This document shows positions 1 through 11,151 of a stretch of 64,000 bases of DNA, piece by piece. Within the stretch, counting starts at the first letter, position 1. The number at the start of each line of letters is the position of its first letter. Made by a program: the position numbers and the translations under genes. The notes below the pieces were generated by a model. It was not told the DNA's origin. It ran no database searches and was given only the letters and a program-made list of their open reading frames with translations. Origin of the DNA: Protonemura montana (Eukaryota > Arthropoda > Insecta > Plecoptera > Nemouridae); contig OX387606.1 of the NCBI GenBank assembly GCA_947568835.1, positions 20,747,225 to 20,811,224 of the forward strand. The letters are read 5' to 3'.

Positions 1-120
1 GATGCTACAGTACGCTTTAATGATCTATAGTATATGAAGTACCTAGTTCAAATTATACAAAAAAAAAACTATTTACCAAGATAAAAAAAAAAAAACGAAA
101 TAAAAAAAAACGAAAAAACT
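1..120. repeat. duplicated receptor flank, copy 1
   Basis: The segment beginning GATGCTACAGTACGCTTTA recurs at 3129 with few differences, followed in both places by A-rich tracts. The copies sit in matching positions relative to GR genes, which fits a segmental tandem duplication. A dispersed repeat is the alternative. Confidence 0.75.
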
Positions 121-895
121 AAATAGGAATTTTGTTTCACAATTTTTTTATTACAAACCAATATTCTAAATATAATTATATTTTATTGTAAAATTTATTC
201 TTATTAAAAACCGTACAGATGATTACGAAACATTATGCACGTGCCCGTGCATGCCTCTTTATACCTAATGCGGAGTAAGACATGCCACATCTTAAGTTCT
301 TCTTCTTCATACTTCAAACTATGAACTATGTGTACAACTAGGTGTTATATAAATATTTATTTGAAAACGACATATTGTTACAGATATAACTCTTTGCCGT
401 GTTCATTATAATTACAATTGCGCGGTCCGGTGAAGTCAATACCCCACTATGAGCCGGTTTGTTCACTCATTTGCTGGCCATCTAAACAAAATATACGGTT
501 GATATCTTCATGATAATTCTTGTATTGATTTCATTTTTGTTTGTGTTTATATTCAGACTCACCTATTATGAAGATAAATCCACATACGTTTCACCTTGCT
601 TCTTCTTGTTGTGTTTTGATTATCTGGATATTTGATGACGGAACTGGACTCTCTCCACCAGGAAGATCGTCACAAAAGCGATGATCTATGTCGAAGTAAG
701 AATAATTGTGAAACGCTTGATGAGCATGACGTGTAAAAACATTTTTGCCCATTTTCAAAACTAAATGTTTACTTTTTCTTTTTTTGCAGACAAATTGAGA
801 TTAAGGCCGGGTGAGAACGGCAATTGTTATGTGTTTTTGTTATGTGCTTGGAATTGTTCTCAAAGATAATTCAAATACTAGAAGTTTAGTTGTAA

Positions 896-901
896 TTTAT
901 T
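896..901 (-). terminator. poly(A) signal of first gustatory receptor
   Basis: An AATAAA on the minus strand lies about 70 bases downstream of the receptor's stop codon at 972-974. Confidence 0.5.
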
Positions 902-971
902 TTATGAATGGATTGTTTGACATGTTGCTTTTCGACTGAACAATTATATTTCGATGGGAGTTACAAAATAT

Positions 972-2785
972 TTAGTAAATGTTCCGATCAGAAGTGACGT
1001 GAAACTGAACCACAATCACAAGGTACGTTGACACCGCCGCTACAATCTGTGAACAGTTGAAAGAAGTTGAAAGAAGTTGATGGTAAGACGCTGTGATTGG
1101 CGTTGAACGACGCTCGCTGGTCACGACCACTCACCGAGTAGCAGAGAGTCATGTCGATCTCGAAGAGACCCAGAGAATCGAAAGTCACTCTGTTGTTGAG
1201 AAGTTGCAACGAAATTCCGCGTAGCTGCGATCAGAACACATTGATGACAGCGGCAGGACCAGCTGTGTAATGTGTATTCGGAAATAATTTCACATTTTAG
1301 ACAGGCGGGTGCTAGATTATCCTAAATGTCTTACCTCGGATCTGATTATATCGTTCTTGGTCCTCATTGCTTGCTCTGAAATCGGCAAAGCAAGGCTTTT
1401 TGACTGAAACCAAAGATCCATCAAGAGTCGGAATTATTATGTAACTTTGAGGGGATTTTGTGTCAAGAAATAAGTGGTAAAGCTTGGCTAATTAAAGTAT
1501 GAAGTTGTCCTTCAATGGCCACGATACATTGCAATGCGTTTAATTGAAGTATCTAGATAAAAAGGTGAACAATACTAAAATAGTTCTAGACGTAGTTCTG
1601 ATCCAATACCAAGTCAAGATTAATTAGTTCCATTAGGTTACATGCCACTTTGTTGGTTTGCCAACTGTTTTCGTGTGGGTGTACTTGTACCCACACAATT
1701 TCTTACTTCTTGGCGAACACAGAATTACCCTTTGACCGCCAAAAATGGAGATAAAAATCAAAATTCTTCCTATATCTTGGCTCCTTTTCTACTGTTTTAT
1801 ACGCAATTATAAATTAGTTACAAAATATCATCACGCTTACCTGCTGAACGGCTAAGTGACAAGACGCTGAGATGGTAGCGACTCGAGCCATTGCCGTCAC
1901 AATCCACAAGATTTGATTGTAGACTGGAATGTTCCAGTAGAGCGAGCGACTTTGTTCCCCTCGAGCCGTCACGAAGCTCGTGAACAGGATGAAGACAAAG
2001 GTGACCGTAAGACTACAGGTGCTTATCAAAATAGTCAACCCAAAAGTCGACCTGACGGTCTTGGACAGCTCGACCAGTCTCGTTTGAATCCTTGAGATGG
2101 CTTTCAACTCCTGTAGTACCTCAACTTGTTTGCCATTGCCGAGATCCACATTCTTCAGTTGGGCGTCGAGCTTGGAAAGTCTGGTGCTAAGGAACACACA
2201 GAGCCGGCCGAGGACGCCAACCATGTTCGCGAACTGCAGTTCCACTGTGATTTGTGCTAATTCAAGTACTGGGAAAAACATCATGAAGTAGATGGTGCGC
2301 CACTTATTTGGGCCAAGTTCAAAGCCAAACGTTTTTAGAAAATTCAGACAGAGCGACAACAAATATACACCTTGAGTACTAATCACTTGGAGAAATAAGA
2401 CGATGGAAAATCTCTTGTTCCATCGGCTGTCGTCGTTGTTAATTTCAAGTCGTATTGCATGCGTTGTGTTCAACAGATCCACCATTGTGTCTCGATTCAA
2501 AACGTTCAACACAAAACTGACAAAAAAATGAGCGACCAGTACAAAAGTCTGGACTGTTCCCGCGAGCTGGAACACAGACTGATGCTCGAAGAACACGTCC
2601 AAATGTGCGACCATTTCCACTCCTAGACCGAGGAAAAACGTGCCGACGACAACCAGATTGAACACTAGTGCTCGGCGGGATCTTTGGAATTGACAACCAC
2701 TCTTGTCACGGACAAAATCAAACGGTGCCAGACAAGAAAGCTTCGAAATGTAATGTACCATGCGGGTGGCATCGAATAATTCCAT
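972..2785 (-). CDS. gustatory receptor (7tm_7), four exons
   Basis: An insect gustatory receptor, a seven-pass ligand-gated cation channel of sensory neurons. Exons, all joined in phase 0: 2785-1841, 1403-1335, 1224-1135, 1046-972, giving about 392 residues, typical for the family. The start is the methionine of MELFDATRMV, which aligns with the neighbour's start; the open frame runs further upstream without support. Exon 1 carries most transmembrane segments and ends with a strong donor, CAG|GTAAGC. Exon 3 reads SLQLLNNRVTFDSLGLFEID and exon 4 contains TYLVIVVQF, the family's TM7 signature. Exons 2, 3 and 4 match the neighbouring receptor in place, phase and (exons 2-3) exact length. The ligand cannot be predicted. 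It looks intact. Confidence 0.87.
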
Positions 2786-3050
2786 ATCACGAGTTGCTTG
2801 TCGCTTCTGACCGGTGTAAGCTGGCGGCAATGTTATGTTGTAGACGTGTGTTTTTGGACTGTGCGTGTGCCTGGAGATTTTACTCGAACGCTTTGTGGCC
2901 GAGATGTGAAGTGGAAATGTTGACATTGGGATTTAATTTGTTTGGATATCCATCGGTGTTGGCGATGTCCTTGCGAAACTCCAGTGGAGTCAGCGGTCGA
3001 TTGATCGACTTTTTATGTTGCGGTGAGGGTAGTTGCTTTTTACGGTACAC

Positions 3051-3051
<1 letters not shown>

Positions 3052-3087
<36 letters not shown>

Positions 3088-3105
3088 CAACAACAACAAC
3101 AACAA
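3052..3105. repeat. microsatellite (AAT)n then (AAC)n
   Basis: A run of about ten TAA units passes directly into about six AAC units. It lies roughly 270 bases upstream of the first receptor's start codon. Confidence 0.95.
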
Positions 3106-3128
3106 TGTAACGAGATGTATGCTTCAAC

Positions 3129-3260
3129 GATGCTACAGTACGCTTTAGTGTATGATCTATAGTACATGAAGTACCTAGTTCAAATTATACAAAAAAAAAA
3201 CAATTTACCGACATAAAAAAATAAAAAAAATAAAAAACGAAAAAACAAAATAGGTAGAAC
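3129..3260. repeat. duplicated receptor flank, copy 2
   Basis: Second copy of the block found at 1-120, with the same GATGCTACAGTACGCTTTA start and the same A-rich tail. Here it ends about 125 bases from the second receptor's stop, whereas in copy 1 the distance is about 850 bases, so one flank has gained or lost sequence. Confidence 0.75.
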
Positions 3261-3384
3261 TTTTTTTTACCAAAGTTATTACTACGTATGAGATTTTTGT
3301 CACTTTTCTCCCAAAGAAACGGATGTGGTTTGCGTTTTCTTCCCCAACAGAGTTGCTGTTTTTTGTAGGTTAGTTTTTTTTGGT

Positions 3385-5106
3385 CTAGTAACTTCGGTCA
3401 ACTTTACGATTGGACGCCAGATGAAACTGGACCATGATCACGAGAAAAGTCGCCACGGAGGCCACCATCTGTAAAACCGTCAATTAGGATGCATCCAAAC
3501 TTTTAAAAGTGACGACAGTAACCAGTAGAAGTCTTACCGCATAGAGTAGAGTAAGATCGATGCAAAGAAATCCCAGGCAGTCAAAGGAGACAGTGTTGTT
3601 CAGGAGTTGTAACGAAATCACCCGAAGCTGTATTTGACAATTAAGAGTTACTCAAACGAGTCTTCTCTTCCACGGTCATACAACAATTATCTATATGTTT
3701 TTTTACCTCTCTTTTGATCTGGACACGCGTGGCCAGCATGGACTGTCTGCATACCGGCTCGGACAGACGCTTCGCCTGTGCAAAACATCACCTAAGTTAA
3801 GCAACATTGCGCTGGGTCAGGTATTGGATGGGTGACCTTCACACTCATTACCTTCAGGCGAGAAGTCGCCTTGCTTTCAACATATTGACAGCAAGGATTA
3901 AAGGAGAAATCCTGTTGTTCACGTTGTTCCGACACCTTCCTAAATAATCATGCTTAAAGCCGGTGGTACAAGTGTACCGGCACCGGGTTGGCCATCCCTT
4001 CTAGGTAAGGCTACTCAAATCATCATCCTTATCACCCACTCATTCACTGACTTCATTAGACCAGTGCCACAGGGCCCGTTTTCAAAACAGTGAGTCATTA
4101 AACACAAGAAATCAACTAGAACCTGAGTGATCGCCAAATGGCTGACGGCAGTGACGATCAGTAACTTGAGAGCAAAATACGCAAACCAGCCGCAAGTGTT
4201 TCCCAGGGGTAGTTTCCAGTACGGAGACGTGCTCTGCTCTCCAGTAAACGCCACGAAGATGATGAAGAGGGTGAACACCATCAGGCTCGCTGTACGAACG
4301 GCGTTCAGCAGATTTTGCAGTCCAAATACAGAGTTCACACTATCAGCTAGTTCGCACAATCGCAGCTGAATCAGAGCGAGGTTTTCCAATTCGGCGGCCA
4401 TCTCGTGTTCCTCGCTTGTCGTGTTTTCACGGTTTCCCTGCGTACGGTTTTCTACCTCCTCCATCGCTGTCGTCACCTTTTCTAGCCGCACTCGAAGAAA
4501 GCGAAGTAGTTGCTCGATCATCAGTACCGAGTTATTGAACTGCAACTCTGCTGTACTGTTCGATCCCTCAACCGCCATTATTGTCAAGTTCAGAACCACG
4601 AACTTAATTGAATCAGTATTGAAAGTGTAATTGATTATATTTAAGGTGTTGATCGCATGCATTCCCATGTAAGATATGTACATTACGATCTCCTGTGCCA
4701 GAATTGTGTAAAAGTACTTCTTATGTAATTTCTCGTCATTTCCACTCCTTATTGCCGTCTTGATTTCTTCCATTTCGTTGACCACCTTGACCAAGTGGTC
4801 TCGATTAACAAAGTTTGCTATGTGCGACGCGCAAAACATAGCGATGTTGGCGTTTGCTTGCGCTGATCCAATGAGTTGAAGCACTTGCTCGCCGGCGTTC
4901 CATTCGAGCAACTTGTCCAGAAATTCGCTAGTTTGTTTGATGTAGAATCCCAGGAAGATGCAGAACGCCAAGACGTTGAGCGCCAGGTCTCTAGAGGAGC
5001 AGTGCACGTATCGGCGGCGGGTGGGGTCGGCGACGAATGAAAAGGGGGCCAGACAAAATACCTTCGACGCCATGTACAATGGTCGGGTAGCGGCGAAAAA
5101 GTCCAT
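3385..5106 (-). CDS. gustatory receptor (7tm_7), tandem paralogue
   Basis: Second gustatory receptor. Exons, all phase 0: 5106-4123, 3775-3707, 3627-3538, 3468-3385, about 408 residues. The start is the methionine of MDFFAATRPL; an in-frame stretch upstream begins with a non-ATG codon. Exon 3 reads SLQLLNNTVSFDCLGFLCID and exon 4 TFLVIMVQF, the TM7 signature. Exons 2 (69 bp) and 3 (90 bp) have exactly the lengths of the neighbour's, showing tandem duplication. Oddities: the exon 1 donor CAG|GTTCTA is weak, and nearly all of intron 1 is an antisense SINE. Reading past the donor adds about 35 SINE-encoded residues, which are not part of the receptor unless the intron is retained. The ligand is unknown. 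Confidence 0.85.
3785..4108 (+). mobile_element. 5S-rRNA-derived SINE inside GR intron
   Basis: The head (about 3787-3845) resembles the internal part of 5S rRNA: GTTAAGCAAC, then GGTCAGGTATTGGATGGGTGACC with small changes. After a body of about 200 bases, the tail (about 4053-4108) reads CACAGGGCCCGTTTTCAAAA then CAGTGAGTCATTAAACAC, which recurs in the copies at 13936 and 59033. It fills almost all of the 347-bp intron 1 of the second gustatory receptor, antisense to it. Confidence 0.75.
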
Positions 5107-5744
5107 TTCAACTAGCAATTGTAGCAATTTGCTTTTCGCCGATTCTTTTCACGACTTGTTCGCCACTGAATCGACAGTTCATTTTTTTTTTTTTTTATGA
5201 AACCGCGAAGGTTCAATAGGTGGTAGTTTTGCAAGTGTATATTTTACTATATATTTTGTTTAGACATAATTGCTTCCCCTTCTAAAGATAATAAGAACTG
5301 GATCTACTAATCAATTATAACACTTGTTGACATATTATGGCATATTTAGAACCTTATTGATTTTGGCACAACCTAGATATACCTGTTGTCATAAACCTCC
5401 AATAATTTGTCCTCATTTATTATCCGAGTTCGCTCACGAAATTTGCATACCGCTGCCTGGTTTTACAAATCGCATGACGCATGTACGGTGTCAATATGCA
5501 CGATGCACCGACGCAGGCAATGAAAAAGTGCATTTCTTTCATATAAATTTTTACGCTTCTTAAGTAGCTTTCAGCATTGTTCTTCCGTATAGAAATGTAT
5601 GCATAAGATTGAAAATGCGTGTTACGAAATGAAAACTGAAAACCTGTGGCATTATTGGTCTCACAATTATTAGAACAATGAAGGTCAATATATTCTGGAG
5701 CGATGCTATTGTTATGAAACTTGTTAAATTAACTCGGGGACAGC
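5107..5744. other. intergenic between GR and CYP4
   Basis: About 640 bases between the divergently transcribed second gustatory receptor and the CYP4 gene. It must hold both promoters. Apart from the CYP4 TATA box just beyond it, no clear motif is seen. Confidence 0.6.
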
Positions 5745-5780
5745 TATAAAAGGGAAGCGTCCGGCCGTGATCGCTTCAGT
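5745..5780 (+). promoter_or_regulatory. CYP4 core promoter (TATA plus initiator)
   Basis: TATAAAAG at 5745-5752 is followed about 30 bases later by TTCAGT at 5775-5780, an arthropod-type initiator. The start codon is about 100 bases downstream. Spacing and order are as expected for a TATA promoter. Confidence 0.65.
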
Positions 5781-5877
5781 AACTCGCTATATTTCAGAGG
5801 ATTTACCAGGCATAAGAAAACCAGCCCAGCTACGGACCTGTTAATTATCTTGAATCTTCTGAAGTATTGGCTGTAAG

Positions 5878-8800
5878 ATGGCTGTAGGAGGTCCGGAGGT
5901 GGCAGCTGCGGCTGCAGCGGGAGTGGTGACGGCTTGGAACGTCTTCTTCCTACTGTTCCTGCCGGCGGTGGTTCTCTACTATGCGTACTACAGAATGCAA
6001 CGACGACGTCTCTACGAACTGGCCGAAGCCATGCCCGGAAAACCAGGCTACCCGCTAATCGGCAATGCATTGGAGTTTGTTGGCAGACCCGAGGGTAAGC
6101 TTTCTTGCTGTCTTAGGCTACCCTATAGCTACTTTGTAGGGGTGGGGTTACTTGGTCACTAAAAGGTTGAATAATTCTCTACTATTTGATGACCGTCATT
6201 GAGAGGATTGAGGAGTAATTCTTTCAATTTTTTTTCGTTAGTTTCTTAAAAAGTTTCGCTTTTCAATTTGGAAACATGTGTGTTCAGAGCAATGTTGTCT
6301 TCTAAGATTTTATTTATAAAGGTCGTTACTGTCGACAGGTACTCTTGGGTCATTTAACTCACACCACAAGTTCAAGCGATTTTAATTGATTCGTAATCAA
6401 AGCACAGTCATTGTCCGCATCGTTACTCAAGGTTTTCGCGGAGTCTTTCACATTTGGTATTCAAATAATATGCATGGGAACAAATATGTTCAAATAGTAG
6501 GCATTGCAGTCGGATGTAGATTTTTGAATTGTTGACAGAATTGCTAATTAATATTTAGCATAGTTAACGAAGACATTTTTAGGAAACATCTATGAATTCG
6601 GACTATGTTTATTTTTGTATTTTTAATCAGTCAATTTTTATGCTAAGTGATTCTTGTCTAAGTTAATAGCTATAAATGCCACAGCATATGTCCCCCATAC
6701 CCAACCCCAACGTTCGATTACAATTCAATGTTCAATGTTCAATTACACCTTCAAGCAGATCTGTTTCCTCCTTGCAGACATCTTCGAGCGAACGTACGCG
6801 ATGAGCAAAAACTTCGACCAGCTCGCCCGTGTCTGGATCGGGCCGAATCTCTTCATCTTCCTGTTCGATCCCCGAGACGTTGAGGTGAGCTCAAAGCTTC
6901 GTCGCCCCCCTGCATGGCAACCCATGGGCTGCCAACGCATCGGGCATAACATGCCAACGTAACCAACGTACCCAACGAAGTCAAAGTAGCCAACGCACCC
7001 AACGTAACCAACGTAGCTCCTCGAGCCTCTACCAGTGTACAATCATTAACAAGCGTAACAAGAATAAAACAACGAACATATTTCAGAATTTTTAAAATGT
7101 TCTCTATTGCTATAGGGCCGAAATTGTATACGTAAACTTCCTCGCCAAGCTTTTCAGACGTGCTGGTCTCAAGTTTGCACTTTTTGGCCATGCATATTCG
7201 TTTATTTGTTCTTCATATTTTTCGGTCAATTTTTCGTGAAATGCAAAGTTTTCATAATGATTTTTTTCAAAACATATATTTTTTTAGTTTCCTAGACTTT
7301 GGTCACTGACGTTGCACCTTCCTTCGTTGCAGCTGATCCTCGGCAGCAACATCTACCTCGACAAGTCTTCCGAGTATAGATTCTTCAAGCCATGGCTCGG
7401 AGAAGGTCTCCTCATCAGCTCAGGTACCAGACAATCGTGAGACAGACACAAGTCCACAGGTCCACAGAGTGTACCGAACACACCTCATTGGGTTCATGTC
7501 TTTCAGGCGACAAGTGGAAGACTCACCGCAAGCTGATTGCGCCGACGTTCCACCTGAACGTGCTAAAGTCCTTCATCGGCCTGTTCAACACTAACAGCCT
7601 GGCGGTCTGCGACAAGATGCGCAAGGAGGGCGGCAAGGAGTTCGACGTACACGACTACATGAGCGAGTGCACCGTGGAGATCCTCTTGGGTAAGTCAACA
7701 TCACGAGAGGTGTTTTACAGGCGTGCGATGGCCTAGGAGGTGTACGATGGGCAAGAAGTCGCCATTTTGTATACAATTGTGCGCAAAATTGTGTAAAATA
7801 TCTGCACCAAAATAATTTATCGGCTTATAAAAAAGCCGATGAGAAAAGAATGTTAAGTTTCAATCCGTCTTGGAAAATTCAAGGGTGACATTCTTTGGTA
7901 TTCCCAAAAACAGGGAAATGAGCTATCTTTCCTAAGTTTCGTTTGGTCAATACAGCAAAATAAATGTAAATTCTTATTTCGGATACAGCCCTCGCCAAAT
8001 TTACTTTTTTCGCGTTTTGTGACCTTTGGGGGTTGATAATAATAATAATATGATTATGATGATGATGATTATGATATGATGATGAATATAAATAGGATGA
8101 TGATGGTAACCCTTTGACCCTCAGAGACTGCGATGGGCGTGAACAAGAAGACTCAAGACAAGAGCGGGTTCGAGTACGCTATGGCTGTAATGAAGTAAGT
8201 CTTGCATCTCCAACCCTGCGTTTTGGGAGAACCAATCTGCTTGCTTTAAAGTCATTGAGCTAAAGTGGTAATGACTTGTATCTAAAATAACCACCATTTT
8301 CTTGCCAGGATGTGCGACATTCTTCACTTGCGCCAGACCAAAGCCTGGTTGAGACCCGACTGGCTGTTCAACTTCTCCAGCATGGCCAAGGACCAAGGAA
8401 AACTGCTTGGAATTATCCATGGACTGACAAAGAAGGTACGCCTTTATTCTTATCTCGCTTGCTGTTGACAAGAGTGGCAGACGTTTGAGGTTGTCCCCTC
8501 TGTGCCCCACAGGTAATCAAGGCCAAGAAGGCAGAGATCAGCAAAGGACAGAAGAACTACATCACCGCCGCGGCGGCGGCGACGACGACGACGCCTTCGG
8601 AGGCGAAGGTCACCCCGACCCAAGGACTGCGCGACGACTTGGACGACCAGGATGAGAACGACGTCGGTAGGAATACGCGTTGCAATTTTGTTCGAGATGG
8701 TTTTGTTAATTTTCTGGCCGATGGTTTAACTGGAAGCATGGTCACTGTGTTTTTAGGCCAGAAGAAGCGGCTGGCTTTCTTGGACTTGATGATTGAGACT

Positions 8801-10751
8801 GCGCAGGACGGCACCGTGCTCACTGACGAGGAGATTAAGGAGGAGGTTGACACCATCATGTTCGAGGTAAGAGCTTGATCGTGGACCGAGCGACATGGGA
8901 AACACATTATGTAACATTGCTATAGTTGCACTTGATAATAAATCTCATTTAACTGCGTGAAATAGATTTAAAAGTCTTAACTATAAAGTTTATCAAGAAT
9001 TTGAAACATTGGAACCTTAATAAAAGAAGAGGCGGGTAAAAACGCATCTCAAAAGCCCTTGCAGCATTATTGTGCTCGCTGAAACTTGTTCTCACCCTCC
9101 CTTAATAAACCAGGGCCACGACACGACCGCCGCCGGGTCCAGCTTCTTCCTGTCAATGATGGGCATCCACCAAAACATCCAGGAGAAGGTCATGGAGGAA
9201 CTCAATGGCATCTTCGGTGACTCTGACAGACCGGTCACCTTTGCCGACACTCTTGAGATGAAATACTTGGAACGCTGCATCCTCGAGACCCTGCGAATGT
9301 ACCCACCAGTACCAGTCATCGCGCGTCAGATCAGGGAGGAGGTTAAACTAGGTAATGTAGGAAATATACGTTGCAGGGATAACTGTGTTTTTCCAGGTAT
9401 TACCGTCTTTTGTACTGGGGCAAGAAGTCACAAAATAATAAATATTTTCTTCAAAGTTTGTTTCCAAATCAGATTTGATGCTTCCCGTTTAAAATGACTG
9501 GAAAATATGCAGTCTGCGGTAATTTTGACTTTGATTCTGGACAAAATTTCATCGAGCAAGTTTTTCAAGTACAATTATTTTATAGTTGCTAGAAAAAATG
9601 TTATTTTGTCAGTTAATTCGAGCGTTTTGTCCACAAAATAGTTATTTTAACAATACCACATTTGAAAACTTGCTTTCATGAACACTACTGGAGTTGAGGA
9701 AAGTCGCTAAGGGTGGATTACAACTACTGCGCACAGGTTGAGTTTCCATCAAATACACTAAAGAAAGTAACATAAGTACATCGTGCCTCCCAAGTGCGTT
9801 GGCTGGCCAATGTTTGACGGCGTCTTTGTGTCCTTTGTCAGCGTCCACCGGCAACATCCTGCCGGTGGGTTCGACTATCGTGGTGGCCACGTTCAAGATA
9901 CACCGCGACCCGATCACCTATCCAAACCCCACCGTCTTCAACCCCGACAACTTCCTGCCGGAGAAGACGGCCAACCGACACTACTACGCCTTCGTACCGT
10001 TCAGCGCTGGACCGCGAAGCTGCGTCGGTATGTACCTCCCCTAGTGCTGCTACCGTGATGCGAACTAGATATTACTATCAGAAACATAGGGCATGCATCT
10101 AATCAAATAGCAACTTGCTGCGTGCCATTCGGAGCTTAGCATCTCTCAACCCTACAACAATCTAAACTTTGAGTCTTAGTTCTAACTCATAGTTCTAGGC
10201 CTGCTTGGAACGGTGAGGATGGGCTCACAGAGACACATTTGACCATACTAAAATCCTACATTTTATTCACAGCTAACACAGCTGAGTCTGACAACTTTCC
10301 CAGCTCCATGAATATGCTCTTAGCAGGAAGTTAAGAAATTGACAAAAAATAGAGGCGCTTTATTGACAATTGCAAAGCAGGCCCCTTGCAAGTAGCGCTG
10401 ATTGGCACGCGATACTCACATTAATGTCGCTCTATGCATAGACCCACTTCGATTCGCAGCAGAAAAAGCGTAAAAACCTTTCATACTGTTATCTGCATGG
10501 CGGCTCAAATGGAACAGGTCACAGTTAATGATCTAGCACGAGGCTTATAACCCATTTTACTCCGGCCCCCAGGTCGCAAATACGCCATGCTCAAGTTGAA
10601 GATCATTCTCGCGACGGTGATGCGCCAATTCCACGTCATCTCCGACCTCGGGGAGAAGGACTTCCGACTGCAGGCCGACATCATCCTCAAGCGCGCCGAG
10701 GGCTTCAAGATCCGCCTGGAGCCCCGCCAAAGCGCGACTGCTCGTGTCTAA
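5878..10751 (+). CDS. cytochrome P450, CYP4 family, 11 exons
   Basis: A microsomal haem monooxygenase; CYP4 enzymes oxidise fatty acids, juvenile-hormone-like compounds or xenobiotics. Exons: 5878-6094, 6778-6884, 7333-7423, 7507-7689, 8125-8194, 8309-8435, 8513-8666, 8757-8866, 9114-9351, 9842-10027, 10573-10751, all in frame, 553 residues. An Ala-rich start precedes a membrane anchor ([16 protein letters not shown]) and the hinge [10 protein letters not shown]. The CYP4-type I-helix is [18 protein letters not shown], the K-helix ETLR, and the haem loop [10 protein letters not shown] with its cysteine ligand. Exon 7 carries an Ala5-Thr4 run in a variable loop, which explains the extra length. 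It most resembles CYP4C of insects. Its 3' end faces the odorant receptor's. All catalytic motifs are present. Confidence 0.93.
6926..7017. repeat. short imperfect tandem repeat in CYP4 intron 2
   Basis: Degenerate reiterations of a 9-base CCAACGTAA-like unit just after exon 2's donor. A simple local expansion with no coding role seen. Confidence 0.6.
8036..8104. repeat. GAT/AAT trinucleotide microsatellite
   Basis: Imperfect run of AAT and GAT units in CYP4 intron 4, about 20 bases before the exon 5 acceptor. Confidence 0.85.
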
Positions 10752-10956
10752 CGCCCCTTCAAGTCACGACGTTCACTTCTACGTACAAAAAATAGATTAT
10801 TGCACCCCTTTTCCTCTGTATCTCTCAAACTCTCTTTCTCTTTGTCTCTTTCTTCCTTCTCTTCCCCCTCTCTTTACCCCTGACTCTATCTTTGATGCAA
10901 TTACAGAAATGTCTGTCAAAATACTAAGCGTGGTCCCCGTATCTACTAGGGCACCA

Positions 10957-10962
10957 AATAAA
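10957..10962 (+). terminator. CYP4 poly(A) signal
   Basis: AATAAA about 205 bases after the CYP4 stop codon, inside the 400-base gap shared with the convergent odorant receptor. Confidence 0.6.
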
Positions 10963-11100
10963 ACAACCTGTTTAGTAGAATCGATGTTTTTCTAGCGCTG
11001 CACCAACAAATTCAAGTGCAATTCCATCTTCCAGGACGTCAGACCTAAATCTCCACTTCTACCTCTTTTCTCAAGGATTTTCCATTTCTTCCCTTCATAC

Positions 11101-11106
11101 TTTTAT
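11101..11106 (-). terminator. odorant receptor poly(A) signal
   Basis: AATAAA on the minus strand, 46 bases downstream of the receptor's stop codon at 11152-11154. Confidence 0.6.
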
Positions 11107-11151
11107 TCTGCATGATAGTATGTCGGTGCCGTTCTTCATGTGTCATACATG

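Larger units (their letters stand above)
1..971. other. intergenic, 3' flank of first gustatory receptor
   Basis: No coding exon is recognisable here. The first 120 bases are AT-rich with A-runs and closely match the flank at 3129-3260, which lies just beyond the second receptor's last exon. The rest is unique AT-rich sequence. Because this flank is repeated beside each receptor gene, a further receptor copy may lie to the left of the window; that is inference. Confidence 0.6.
2786..3384. other. intergenic between the two gustatory receptors
   Basis: About 600 bases holding the upstream region of the first receptor, a trinucleotide repeat (3052-3105) and the duplicated AT-rich flank (3129-3260). 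No further gene is seen. Confidence 0.6.

Noticed and set aside
4015-4122. C-terminal extension of the second GR
   Set aside because: This stretch is SINE tail sequence beyond the exon 1 donor; homology continues instead in exons 2-4.
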